Shown here: positions 1 to 7,881 of the stretch, piece by piece
Layout: each line of letters starts with the position of its first letter
Numbering within the stretch: position 1 is the stretch's first letter
Source of the DNA: Acuticoccus sediminis
Lineage (GTDB): Bacteria; Pseudomonadota; Alphaproteobacteria; Rhizobiales; Amorphaceae
Direction of reading: 5' to 3'
Length of the DNA stretch: 64,000 nt
Assembly: GCF_003258595.1 (NCBI RefSeq)
Contig: NZ_QHHQ01000002.1
Coordinates: 434,001 to 498,000, forward strand
Translations under genes and position numbers: made by a program
Notes under the pieces: model-generated
What the model was told of the DNA's origin: nothing
What the model saw: the letters and a program-made list of their open reading frames with translations, nothing else
The model's database searches: none

Positions 1-142
1 TCGCCCTCAGGCCGTCGAGCGCGCCCACCGTGGGGTCGGCGGGTGTCGTGGGGACCTTGGTCGTGAGGACGGATCCACCGCCCTCGTCGAACATGACGAC
101 GTCCGTGAACGTGCCGCCGACATCGATGCCAACGCGCCGCAT
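1..142 (-). CDS. Hydantoinase/oxoprolinase family protein, N-terminal fragment (cut by window edge)
   Basis: Only the first 47 codons lie in the window; the gene continues past the left edge. The peptide contains GIDVGGTFTDVV close to its start, the phosphate-binding signature of the hydantoinase A/5-oxoprolinase N-terminal domain (actin-like ATPase fold). Family members hydrolyse cyclic amides such as hydantoins or 5-oxoproline at the cost of ATP, usually with a HyuB partner that would lie further left. The ATG at 140-142 places this motif at the usual distance from the N-terminus. It is transcribed in the same direction as the CoA ligase behind it. The substrate cannot be told from the fragment. 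Confidence 0.85.
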   Translation of the reverse strand, partial: MRRVGIDVGGTFTDVVMFDEGGGSVLTTKVPTTPADPTVGALDGLRA

Positions 143-205
143 GCGCCCTCCCTGTGCCGGGCCATTTGGCGTCCCCGTTGGTCGGGGATCAGTGGCCCGG
201 TCTCG

Positions 206-217
206 TATAACGTTTCA
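206..217. promoter_or_regulatory. Candidate operator TATAACGTTTCA upstream of the hydantoinase gene
   Basis: The 12 bases are the exact reverse complement of 1896-1907 in the next control region. They centre on the palindrome AACGTT and overlap the stop codon of the CoA ligase, about 65 bases before the hydantoinase start. LacI-family operators often look like TGAAACGTTTCA, so a LacI-type regulator outside the window is plausible. This is inferred from sequence only. Confidence 0.45.
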
Positions 218-1813
218 TTTCGGAGAGTGCACAGGCTCCGCCATGCTGTCAACGTGTGCCGTGTCGGCGAGTGGCTCGAGGGCGGGGTAGCGGCCGTCGA
301 CGACGCGGTAGCGGGCGAGCACCGCCTCGCGCGTCCGGTTGCGCACGACCTTGCCCAGCCCGTTGCGCGCGATGGCCTCGACGTCGACGAAGAGGCGCGG
401 GCGTTTGTGCTTCGTCATCGCCTCCAGTGCCGGCGCGAGCGCCGCCTCCCAGCCCTCCGGAGCACCGGCGGCGACGGCGGTGATGATCTCGCCCCAGTAG
501 GCCGAGGGCAGCGACAGGACGACGAGCTCTCCCCCCGGCATCGCCGGGCGGAGCTGCGCCTCGATTTCGTCCGGCGTGACGCGGTAGCCGCCGGTCTTGA
601 TCACGTCGGCCTCGCGCCCGGCGAGGTGGAGGCGCCCTTCGGCGTCGATGAAGCCGAGGTCGCCGGTGCGGTGGAATCCGTCGGGCGGCCTCCGCGTGAT
701 CCCGTTCGGGCCGATCTCGGCGGCCATCATGTGCTGCGCGCGCAGGAGAATCGGCCGCGGCGCGGCCCGGTCGTCGCCCGCTGGCGCGGCGCCGTCCGGA
801 TCGTCGTCGTCGCCGAGCGCGATCTCGACCCCGCTCGCCGGCCAGCCGACGCAGTTGGACGCGGCGGCCGCCGGGGACGCGTACCAGCGGTCGGTCTCTG
901 CGGGCGTCAGGACGGTGATGGGGTTGAACGTCTCGGTCTTTCCGTAGGTGATCCGCACCACCGGGCCGAAGATCGCCTTCGCTGCGTGGTAGACGTCGGG
1001 GGTGAGCGGCGCTGTCCCCGTGTAGATCGCGCGAATGTGCCGGTAATCCCGCCCCGCGAACGCTTCGGCAAAGCGCACGAGGACCGAGGGAGAGGCGAAG
1101 ATCTGGTCGACAGTCTTGTCCTCAAGCGCGTTCGTTACGCGCGGAAGGTCGATCCCGGGGAGAAGCGTCACCGCCGCGCCGCCGTCCAGGAACGCCTGCG
1201 TGACGAGGCTTGCGCCGTGCGAGTAGGGCGTCATCAGGAGGACGTTGCAGCCCTCGACCGGCGCGATCTGCAGCGAGGCGCGCTGCAGGATGTTGGCGAT
1301 CCACCGCCCGCCGTGGGTGTGGACGATGCCCTTCGGTTTTCCCGTCGTCCCCGAGGTGAACATGATGCGCCCCGGCGCGTCGGCGTCGACATGGACCGCG
1401 GCGAGGTCCGCGATCGGCACCGGAGGGACCGTGCGCGGGTCCAGGATCGGCGCGAGGTCGTCGAGCCTGTCCGCCACCTCCGGCACCGTCAGCAGGCGCG
1501 TCGCGCCGGCGAGGCGGGTGCAGTGGGCGATCTCGTCCGGCGACAGGGCGGGGTTGATCGGCGCCTCGGTGAGGCCCGCCATCGCGACGCCGTAGCTCGC
1601 CGCGACGGCGTGTCGCCCGTTCGGCATGACGGTCGCGACGACGGCGTCCGCGGGCATGTCCGCGAGCGCGGCGGCGACGCCGGCGGCGTGGTCGAACAGC
1701 GCCGCGTAGGTGATGGCGCCGTCGGTGTCGACCACGGCGGTGTGGTCGGCGAAGCGGGCGGCGGCGGGCGCCCATTCGTGCCGCCAGGCGATCGAGTTCA
1801 TGCGGCCGTTCAT
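215..1813 (-). CDS. AMP-dependent acyl-CoA synthetase/ligase
   Basis: This is a cytoplasmic ANL-superfamily enzyme that activates a carboxylic acid to acyl-AMP and then to acyl-CoA. Visible motifs, numbered from the chosen start, are the P-loop TSGTTGKPKG at about 153-162, YGKTE at 290-294, TGD at 383-385, and the C-terminal catalytic lysine in RNGLGK at about 488. At 532 residues it has the usual length. I chose the ATG at 1813 over a GTG at 1828 because GGAGG lies eight bases before it. The divergent CoA-transferase and hydratase genes suggest a shared pathway that degrades an organic acid through CoA esters. The acid is not identifiable. Confidence 0.9.
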   Translation of the reverse strand: MNGRMNSIAWRHEWAPAAARFADHTAVVDTDGAITYAALFDHAAGVAAALADMPADAVVATVMPNGRHAVAASYGVAMAGLTEAPINPALSPDEIAHCTRLAGATRLLTVPEVADRLDDLAPILDPRTVPPVPIADLAAVHVDADAPGRIMFTSGTTGKPKGIVHTHGGRWIANILQRASLQIAPVEGCNVLLMTPYSHGASLVTQAFLDGGAAVTLLPGIDLPRVTNALEDKTVDQIFASPSVLVRFAEAFAGRDYRHIRAIYTGTAPLTPDVYHAAKAIFGPVVRITYGKTETFNPITVLTPAETDRWYASPAAAASNCVGWPASGVEIALGDDDDPDGAAPAGDDRAAPRPILLRAQHMMAAEIGPNGITRRPPDGFHRTGDLGFIDAEGRLHLAGREADVIKTGGYRVTPDEIEAQLRPAMPGGELVVLSLPSAYWGEIITAVAAGAPEGWEAALAPALEAMTKHKRPRLFVDVEAIARNGLGKVVRNRTREAVLARYRVVDGRYPALEPLADTAHVDSMAEPVHSPK

Positions 1814-1895
1814 CGGCGCGTCCTCCACTTCGGAGCGGTGTGTCCGCCCGTGTTCATGCCGGCGCCGGGGCGGGCGCCGACGGGTCGATTTATCG

Positions 1896-1913
1896 TGAAA
1901 CGTTATATTGACC
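1896..1913 (+). promoter_or_regulatory. Candidate operator TGAAACGTTATA abutting a -35-like TTGACC
   Basis: This lies in the divergent gap between the CoA ligase and the CoA-transferase operon. Bases 1896-1907 repeat the 206-217 motif in inverse orientation with 12 of 12 identity. They are followed directly by TTGACC (1908-1913), a plausible -35 for the rightward operon; the best -10 nearby (TAGTGT, 1932-1937) is weak. A repressor bound here would block the -35. Confidence 0.45.
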
Positions 1914-1963
1914 CGGCCCTTGAGGCCACCCTAGTGTGCGCTCAACGAGAAACGAGGTTTGGG

Positions 1964-3088
1964 ATGGACGCCAACAAGCCGCTCGACGGTGTGACCGTCA
2001 TCGAACTCGGCCACAGCGTCGCGGCGCCGTATGCGGGAATGATTCTCGCCGATCTCGGCGCCCGCGTCATCAAGGTCGAGAACCCCGGCAAGGGGGACTA
2101 TGCCCGCGGGTGGGGTCCCCCGTTCTGGGGCGACACCGCCTCCGCCTTCGCCTGCCTCAACCGCGGCAAGGAGGGCATCACCATCAACCTGTCCGACCGC
2201 GACGACGCCGCGCACCTGCGCCGCCTCATGACCGAGGAGGCGGACGCCGTCATCCAGAACCTGCGACCCGGCATCCTGGAGAAGTTCGGCTTCAACGCCG
2301 ACGAGATCCGTGCCGAGCGGCCGTCGCTGATCTGGTGCGACCTCGGCGCGTTCGGCGCCGTCGGCCCGCTGGCCTCCAAGCCCGGCTACGACCCGCTCGC
2401 CCAGGCGACCTCCGGCATCATGAGCGTCACCGGAGAGGGCGACCGCCCGCCGGTCCGCGTGGGCGTGTCGCTGGTGGACATGGGCTCGGGCATGTGGAGC
2501 GTCATCGGCATGCTCGCCGCGCTCTTCGCCCGCGAGCGCTCGGGGGAGGGGACGCGCATCTCCACCTCGCTGTTCGAGACGGGGCTGGCGTGGATGACCG
2601 TGCCGCTGGCCGGCTACGAGGCCAACGGCGAGGTGCGCAAGCCCTACGGCTCGGGCGTCGCCGAGATCTGCCCCTACCAGGCGTTCGAGACGCGCGACGG
2701 CTGGATGATGATCGCCGCCGGCAACGACAACCTCTTCGCCAAGCTCTGCCGTGTCCTCGACCTGCCGCTCGCCGACGATCCGGACTTCGCCACCAACGCC
2801 GGGCGCGTCACCAACCGGGACCGGCTGCTGCCGATGATCGCCGCGAAGGTCGCCGAATGGCGGTTCGACGCGCTCGCCGCCGCGCTGGATGCCGTGGGGC
2901 TGCCGAACTCGCCGCTCCTCACGGTCGACGCCGTCTCACGCCATCCGCAGACGGAGGCGCTCGGGATGAGCGTCGAGGCCGGCGGGTTGCGCCTCATGGG
3001 CGTGCCGCTGACCATGGGCGGCGAGCGGCCGCGCGCCACGACGCCGGCCCCGGCCCTCGGCGAACACGACAACAGGATCAAGGCATGA
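1964..3088 (+). CDS. CaiB/BaiF family III CoA-transferase
   Basis: The enzyme moves CoA between an acyl-CoA and a free acid through an aspartyl-CoA thioester. The 374-residue product opens with the family hallmark PLDGVTVIELGHSVAAPYAG and carries the likely catalytic Asp172 in VGVSLVDMGSG. The ATG at 1964 is preceded by a GAGG element and gives the standard N-terminus; an upstream extension of the same frame has no family similarity. Its stop overlaps the hydratase start by four bases (ATGA), so the two are probably translationally coupled. Substrates in this family vary widely, so only the reaction class is assigned. Confidence 0.92.
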   Translation: MDANKPLDGVTVIELGHSVAAPYAGMILADLGARVIKVENPGKGDYARGWGPPFWGDTASAFACLNRGKEGITINLSDRDDAAHLRRLMTEEADAVIQNLRPGILEKFGFNADEIRAERPSLIWCDLGAFGAVGPLASKPGYDPLAQATSGIMSVTGEGDRPPVRVGVSLVDMGSGMWSVIGMLAALFARERSGEGTRISTSLFETGLAWMTVPLAGYEANGEVRKPYGSGVAEICPYQAFETRDGWMMIAAGNDNLFAKLCRVLDLPLADDPDFATNAGRVTNRDRLLPMIAAKVAEWRFDALAAALDAVGLPNSPLLTVDAVSRHPQTEALGMSVEAGGLRLMGVPLTMGGERPRATTPAPALGEHDNRIKA

Positions 3089-3903
3089 GCGCCCTCCCGA
3101 TGCCCCCGGCGCTGCCGGACTTCACGACCATCACGCTGGAGCGCCCGGCCGAGCACGTCCTCCTCGTGGTCCTCGACCGGCCCGACGCGCGCAATGCGAT
3201 GAACACGCAGATGGGCCTCGACCTGATGGCCCTCTTCGAGCGCTTCCAGGTCACCACCGACGGCGCGCGCGTCGTGGTGCTGACCGGGCGGGGCGACAAG
3301 GCGTTCTGCGCCGGCGGCGACCTCAAGGAGCGTCGCGGCATGAGCGACGAGACATGGGCGACGCAGCACGCGATCTTCGAGCGGATGGTGCGGGCGATCG
3401 TGAACTGCCCGATTCCGGTGATCGCCGCGGTCAACGGCGCGGCGTACGGCGGCGGCTGCGAGATCTCGGCCGCGTGCGACTTCGTCTACGCCTCGGACAC
3501 GGCGAAGTTCGCGCTGACGGAGGTCACGCTCGGCATCATGCCCGGCGCCGGCGGCACGCAGAACCTCGCCCGCGCCGTCGGCTCGCGCCGCGCCAAGGAG
3601 ATCACCCTCACCGGGCGCCCCTTCAGCGCGGCGGACGGCGAGCGGTGGGGCTTCGTCAACCAGGTCTGCACGCCGCAGAGCCTCCTCGACGAGGCGATCG
3701 CCACGGCGACGCGCATCGCCGAGAACGCGCCGATCTCGGTGCGGCAGATCAAGCAGTCCATCGGCCGCGGCATCGACATGAGCCTCGCCGACGGTCTCGC
3801 CTACGAGATCGAGGCCTACAATCGCATGGTGCCTACCGAAGACCGCCACGAGGGCGTCAACGCCTTCAACGAGAAGCGCAAACCGAACTTCAGGGGCCGC
3901 TGA
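3085..3903 (+). CDS. Enoyl-CoA hydratase/isomerase (crotonase) family protein
   Basis: This 272-residue crotonase-fold enzyme has the oxyanion-hole stretch FCAGGDL (74-80) and both glutamates expected of a true hydratase: Glu126 in GGGCE and Glu146 in TEVTLGIMPGAGGTQ. Hydration of an enoyl-CoA is therefore likely, although the family also includes isomerases and decarboxylases. It sits in the middle of a three-gene operon, overlapping the CoA-transferase by four bases and the MBL hydrolase by one. Activation, CoA transfer and hydration by neighbouring genes fit one beta-oxidation-like route. Confidence 0.92.
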   Translation: MSALPMPPALPDFTTITLERPAEHVLLVVLDRPDARNAMNTQMGLDLMALFERFQVTTDGARVVVLTGRGDKAFCAGGDLKERRGMSDETWATQHAIFERMVRAIVNCPIPVIAAVNGAAYGGGCEISAACDFVYASDTAKFALTEVTLGIMPGAGGTQNLARAVGSRRAKEITLTGRPFSAADGERWGFVNQVCTPQSLLDEAIATATRIAENAPISVRQIKQSIGRGIDMSLADGLAYEIEAYNRMVPTEDRHEGVNAFNEKRKPNFRGR

Positions 3904-4772
3904 TGCTGCCGACGGAACAGATCCCCGGAGTCTACCACCGCAAGGTGGGCGACATCCTCGTCACCGCCCTCACCGACGGCTATCTCGACGCCGGGTACGG
4001 CATCTTCCACAGCGTTTCCGCCGACGAGGCGGCGTCGATCCTCGACGAGGGGCGTGAGCCGAGCCCGCCGCGGATCTCGGTCAACATGTTCCTGGTGCGG
4101 GGCAACGGGCGGACGGCGCTCGTCGACACCGGCTCGTCCGACTGCATGGGCGACACGCTCGGCCTCCTGCCGCAGTCGCTGGCGGCGGCCGGCGTCACGC
4201 CGGAGGAGATCGACACGATCCTCCTCACCCACATGCACCCTGACCACTCCGCCGGCCTGCTGACGCCGGAGGGGAAGGTGCAGTTCCCCAACGCCGAGGT
4301 GGTGGTGGGCGAGGCGGACTATGCCCTGTGGCACGACGACGCCGCGATGGCCTCCACCGACGAGCGCCGCCGCATGCGCTACTTCGAGTGGAGCCGCAAG
4401 CAGATCGCGCCCTACCGCGACCGGCTCGTCTGGGCCGAGGGGGACGTGATGCCGGGGGTGACCACGGTGCCGCTGCCGGGACACACGCCCGGGCACTGCG
4501 GCTATCTCATCCACTCCGGCAACGACAGCATGCTCGTGTGGGGCGACACGGTGCACGTGCCGGGCGTCCAGGTGCCGCGCCCCGAAGCGTCGATGGTGTT
4601 CGACTGGGAGCCGGACCGGGCGGTCGAGAGCCGCCGGCGCGTGTTCGACATGGTGGCAAGCGAGAACACGCTGGTCGCGGGCATGCACATCCACTTCCCC
4701 GGCTTCGGCCGCATGATCCGCACCGGCGACGGCTATCGCCTGGTGCCGGAGGCGTGGACGTTCACTCTCTGA
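3903..4772 (+). CDS. MBL-fold metallohydrolase
   Basis: The 289-residue protein has the metallo-beta-lactamase-fold metal site THMHPDH (His110, His112, Asp114, His115), further ligands in PGHTPGH and WGDTVH, and a late histidine in GMHIHFPG. It has no signal peptide and should be cytoplasmic. The closest kind by layout is the AHL-lactonase/quinoprotein-relay-like group that hydrolyses esters, thioesters or lactones. It starts one base inside the hydratase stop codon (TGATG), so it is the third gene of the operon and may release CoA or open a lactone. The substrate is unknown. Confidence 0.88.
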   Translation: MLPTEQIPGVYHRKVGDILVTALTDGYLDAGYGIFHSVSADEAASILDEGREPSPPRISVNMFLVRGNGRTALVDTGSSDCMGDTLGLLPQSLAAAGVTPEEIDTILLTHMHPDHSAGLLTPEGKVQFPNAEVVVGEADYALWHDDAAMASTDERRRMRYFEWSRKQIAPYRDRLVWAEGDVMPGVTTVPLPGHTPGHCGYLIHSGNDSMLVWGDTVHVPGVQVPRPEASMVFDWEPDRAVESRRRVFDMVASENTLVAGMHIHFPGFGRMIRTGDGYRLVPEAWTFTL

Positions 4773-4780
4773 CCAACGGA

Positions 4781-4805
4781 CGGCGGCCGCAGGACGTGGC
4801 CGCCG
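4781..4805. terminator. Hairpin between convergent genes
   Basis: CGGCGGCC (4781-4788) and GGCCGCCG (4798-4805) form an eight-base-pair stem with a nine-base loop, eight bases after the MBL gene and 45 bases past the end of the leftward aminotransferase. There is no T-run, so it may act with Rho or simply protect 3' ends. Confidence 0.45.
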
Positions 4806-4850
4806 GGCCGATCCCACGGACCCGCCCCGCCTGACGCCGTGCCGAGCGAC

Positions 4851-5792
4851 TCAGGTGTACTTCAGGTACTGCGCGGGGAAGTCGAAGTTCACGAAGTCGA
4901 CGTAGGCGTCCGTCAGCTGCTTCGTGACCGGCCCGGGAACCGGGGCGCCGCCGCCGACGGGGTTGCCGTTGAACGTCCTGGCGGGGACGATGCACCAGGA
5001 CGTCGAGGTGATGAAGATCTCGTCCGCGTTGAGCGCGTCGAAGATGTCGACGTCCGCCTCGTGCATCGGAATTCCGGACTTCCGCGCGAGGTCGATCACG
5101 GTCTGGCGGCTGATTCCGGCGAGCACGAACTGGGAGCGCGGCGTGCGGATCTCCCCGTTCGTCACCAGGAAGATGTTGCTCCCCGTGCCCTCGGCGAGGT
5201 TGCCGTTGACGTCGAGCAGGATCGACAGCGCCTCGGGGTTGAACGCCTTGGCGTCCATGTCCGCGGTGATGAGGTTGAGGTAGTTGTGCGTCTTGGCGCG
5301 CGGGCTGAGGGCGTCCGGGGCCGTGCGGCGCACCGCCGGGACGACGATATCCACCCCGTCGCGGAACTGCCGGGCGCGCTGGCGCAGCGGCAGCGGCGTG
5401 CACTCCACGATCACCGACGGGCCGGTGTGCTCGAACCCTTCGTCGCCGACGGCGTCGATCCCGCGCGACACGCGCTGACCGAGCCAGTAGTCGTCGCCGC
5501 CGTCGAGAAGATGGAGGTTGCGCTCGAGCACCGCCTCGCTGGCGTCGATCATCTCCTTCGGCGACAGGCCCGGGTCGATGCGAAGGTAGCGCAGCGACTG
5601 GTAGAAGCGGTCGATATGCTCCTTCAGCTTGAAGGGGCGGTGGCCGAAGGTGCGCGTCATGTCGAACGCCCCGTCGCCGAACTTGAAGCTGCGATCCCGG
5701 AAGGAGACCATGACTTCCGATTCCGGCACGATCTTGCCGTTGAAGTAGGCGACGCGCTGGTTGGCGAATGCGGGTTCGGCGGCGGCGGACAT
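4851..5792 (-). CDS. Class IV PLP-dependent aminotransferase (branched-chain/D-amino-acid type)
   Basis: At 313 residues this fits fold-type IV aminotransferases. The PLP lysine is Lys167 in AKTHNYLN, and the phosphate-side signature is LAEGTGSN with Glu201. It transfers an amino group between a branched-chain, D- or omega-amino acid and a keto acid in the cytoplasm. A second class IV enzyme starts 150 bases away on the other strand, and the two differ clearly in sequence. The ATG at 5792 gives the standard start of the family. Its neighbours suggest a catabolic role rather than valine/leucine biosynthesis, but the substrate is not fixed by sequence. Confidence 0.88.
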   Translation of the reverse strand: MSAAAEPAFANQRVAYFNGKIVPESEVMVSFRDRSFKFGDGAFDMTRTFGHRPFKLKEHIDRFYQSLRYLRIDPGLSPKEMIDASEAVLERNLHLLDGGDDYWLGQRVSRGIDAVGDEGFEHTGPSVIVECTPLPLRQRARQFRDGVDIVVPAVRRTAPDALSPRAKTHNYLNLITADMDAKAFNPEALSILLDVNGNLAEGTGSNIFLVTNGEIRTPRSQFVLAGISRQTVIDLARKSGIPMHEADVDIFDALNADEIFITSTSWCIVPARTFNGNPVGGGAPVPGPVTKQLTDAYVDFVNFDFPAQYLKYT

Positions 5793-5942
5793 CGGCGGCA
5801 CCTTCTGGCGATGGATCGGACGACCGTAGGGATCGCCGGGATGCGCTGCAAGCAGGATGCCGGACGCCGTCGACGGACGGGCCCGGCGCTTGCACGCGAC
5901 CCGACACCAGATGCCGCGGCATACCGCCGGAACGAGGACCCG

Positions 5943-6857
5943 ATGCCCACTGCCCCCTACATGTATCTGGACGGTTCGATCGTTCCCTACGCGGACGCGA
6001 AGGTCCACGCCTTCTCCGGCGTGGTCAAATACGGCTGCGGCGTGTTCGAGGGGCTGAGGGCCTACCGCAGCGCGTCCGGCAACCTCCTCCTGTTTCGCCT
6101 CGCCGAGCACATCGACCGGCTGCGCTTCGGCATGAAGGCGATGCGCTACGAGCGGATTCTTCCCCACGACGAGATCGAGGAGGCGGTCGTCTCGATGCTG
6201 CGCGCCAACGACCTGCGCGAGGACACGCACGTGCGCGTCATCGCCTACCTCGGCGGCGACGACCCGCTGCACCAGACAGGGCCGGTGGGGCTGATCGCCG
6301 GGGCGCTGCCGCGGCCGTCCCGCGGCGTCGGCGGCGGCCTTCATGCCACCGTGTCGAGCTGGCGGCGCATTGCCGACAGTGCGTTGCCGCCCCGGGTGAA
6401 GTGCACGGGGAACTACGTCAACAACCGGACCGCCGAGATCGAGGCGGTCCAGGACGGCTACGATGCGGTGCTGATGATGACCGCGGACGGCAAGCTCGCC
6501 GAGGGGTCGGGGGCCTGCCTCGTGCTCGTGCGCGACGGCCGGCTCGTCACGCCGGACGTGGGGAGCGACATCCTCGAGGGGATCACGCGCGACACGATCC
6601 TGCGGCTCGGCGCGGATATCACCGACCGGCCCGTCGCCGAGCGCCGTGTCGACCGCACGGAGCTCTTCGCGGCCGAGGAGGCGTTCCTGTGCGGCTCCGG
6701 CCAGGAGGTCACGCCGATCCTCTCGGTGGACCGCCTGCCGGTCGGATCCGGGGAGCCCGGCCCCGTCACCCTGGCGCTGCAGGAGCGATACTTCGCCATC
6801 GTTCGCGGCGAGATCCCGGAGTACGCCGCGTGGCTCACGCCCGTTTGGGAGGACTAG
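5943..6857 (+). CDS. Branched-chain amino acid aminotransferase-like protein (class IV)
   Basis: The 304-residue protein resembles IlvE: the N-terminus matches YLDGSIVPYADAKVHAFSG, the PLP lysine is Lys153 in PRVKCTGNYVN, a VSSWRR element sits at about 137-142, and Glu187 lies in LAEGSG. It is divergent from the class IV gene at 4851-5792 and convergent, with six bases between them, with the hydroxyacid dehydrogenase. The combination of transaminase and 2-hydroxyacid dehydrogenase suggests that an amino acid is converted to a keto acid and then to a hydroxy acid, or the reverse. Whether it is the housekeeping ilvE cannot be decided here. Confidence 0.88.
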   Translation: MPTAPYMYLDGSIVPYADAKVHAFSGVVKYGCGVFEGLRAYRSASGNLLLFRLAEHIDRLRFGMKAMRYERILPHDEIEEAVVSMLRANDLREDTHVRVIAYLGGDDPLHQTGPVGLIAGALPRPSRGVGGGLHATVSSWRRIADSALPPRVKCTGNYVNNRTAEIEAVQDGYDAVLMMTADGKLAEGSGACLVLVRDGRLVTPDVGSDILEGITRDTILRLGADITDRPVAERRVDRTELFAAEEAFLCGSGQEVTPILSVDRLPVGSGEPGPVTLALQERYFAIVRGEIPEYAAWLTPVWED

Positions 6858-6863
6858 CGCAGG

Positions 6864-7802
6864 TCACGACACCGGCGTCAGGTAGCGGCCCTCGCGCAGG
6901 TAGACGTCGACGTTGTCGAGGACGGCGGTGATCACGTCCTGCCAGGTCTCGTCCGTCGACCCTGCCGCGTGCGGGCCGAGGACGACGTTGTCCATGGCGA
7001 TGAGCTCGGCGGGAACCTGCGGCTCGTCGGTGAACACGTCGAGACCGGCTCCGGCGATGGTCCCGGTCCGGAGCGCCTCGATCAGGGCCGGCTGGTCGAC
7101 GACGCTCCCCCGCGCGATGTTGACGAGGATGCCGCGCGGCCCCAGCGCCTTCAGGACCGAACGGTCGACCGCCCCGCTCGTCTCCGGCGTGGCAGGGACG
7201 GCGCAGAAGAGCACGTCGACCGCCTCGGCGAGGTCGAGGAGCCGCGCGTGGTGCCGGTACGGGACGCCCTCACGCGGGCGGCGCGTGCAGTAGTGCACAT
7301 CCATCGCGAAGCCGGTCGCCCGTTTCGCGATCTCCTCGCCGATGCTGCCGAGGCCCCAGATGCCGGCGCGCCGGTGGCTGACCCGGCGCGTCGTCGCGGG
7401 GCGCCCGGCGAGCCACCGGCCTTCGCGGACGAAGCGGTCGTTCGTGACGATCTCCCGACCGACCGCGAGGTAGAGCCCCATCGCCATGTCGGCGACGCAC
7501 GTCGCCGTCGCGCTCGGCGCGTTGCAGACGCCGATGCCGCGGGCCTTAGCGGCCGCCACGTCGATCCGGTCGAAGCCCGCCCCGGTGACGACGATGAGGC
7601 CGAGGTGGGGCAGACGGTCCATCAGCGCCGCGTCGACGGTGAAGCCACCGCCGCTCACCAGCGCGCGCACCACGGGAGCGGCCGCCGCGAGAACCGGCTC
7701 GCGGTCCGTCCCGGCGCCGATCCGATGGAGCGTGTGGTGCGCGGCGACGGTCTCCATCCAGTGTTCGGCCGCCGTTCGCCCCGTGACAAGAATTTCAGCC
7801 AT
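6864..7802 (-). CDS. D-isomer-specific 2-hydroxyacid dehydrogenase
   Basis: This NAD(P)-dependent oxidoreductase interconverts a 2-keto acid and a D-2-hydroxy acid. The Rossmann motif is GLGSIG at 150-155. The catalytic triad is visible as Arg231 (NIARGS), Glu260 (DVFTDEP) and His278 (GPHAAGST). Its length of 312 residues is typical of glyoxylate/hydroxypyruvate reductase-like members. It is divergent from the enolase-superfamily gene with a 79-base gap, so the two may share a control region. The C-terminus nearly touches the convergent aminotransferase gene. Confidence 0.92.
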   Translation of the reverse strand: MAEILVTGRTAAEHWMETVAAHHTLHRIGAGTDREPVLAAAAPVVRALVSGGGFTVDAALMDRLPHLGLIVVTGAGFDRIDVAAAKARGIGVCNAPSATATCVADMAMGLYLAVGREIVTNDRFVREGRWLAGRPATTRRVSHRRAGIWGLGSIGEEIAKRATGFAMDVHYCTRRPREGVPYRHHARLLDLAEAVDVLFCAVPATPETSGAVDRSVLKALGPRGILVNIARGSVVDQPALIEALRTGTIAGAGLDVFTDEPQVPAELIAMDNVVLGPHAAGSTDETWQDVITAVLDNVDVYLREGRYLTPVS

Positions 7803-7881
7803 AATCCTCTCCTCGGCCTCTCGTTTGCTTTAGACGAATGGCGATTCGCCCAAGACACCGTTCCGACCGCAAAGACCGCAC

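Noticed and set aside
227-1963. N-terminal extension of the CoA-transferase frame over the CoA ligase
   Set aside because: Shadow of the ligase; family similarity begins at the ATG at 1964, which has a ribosome site.
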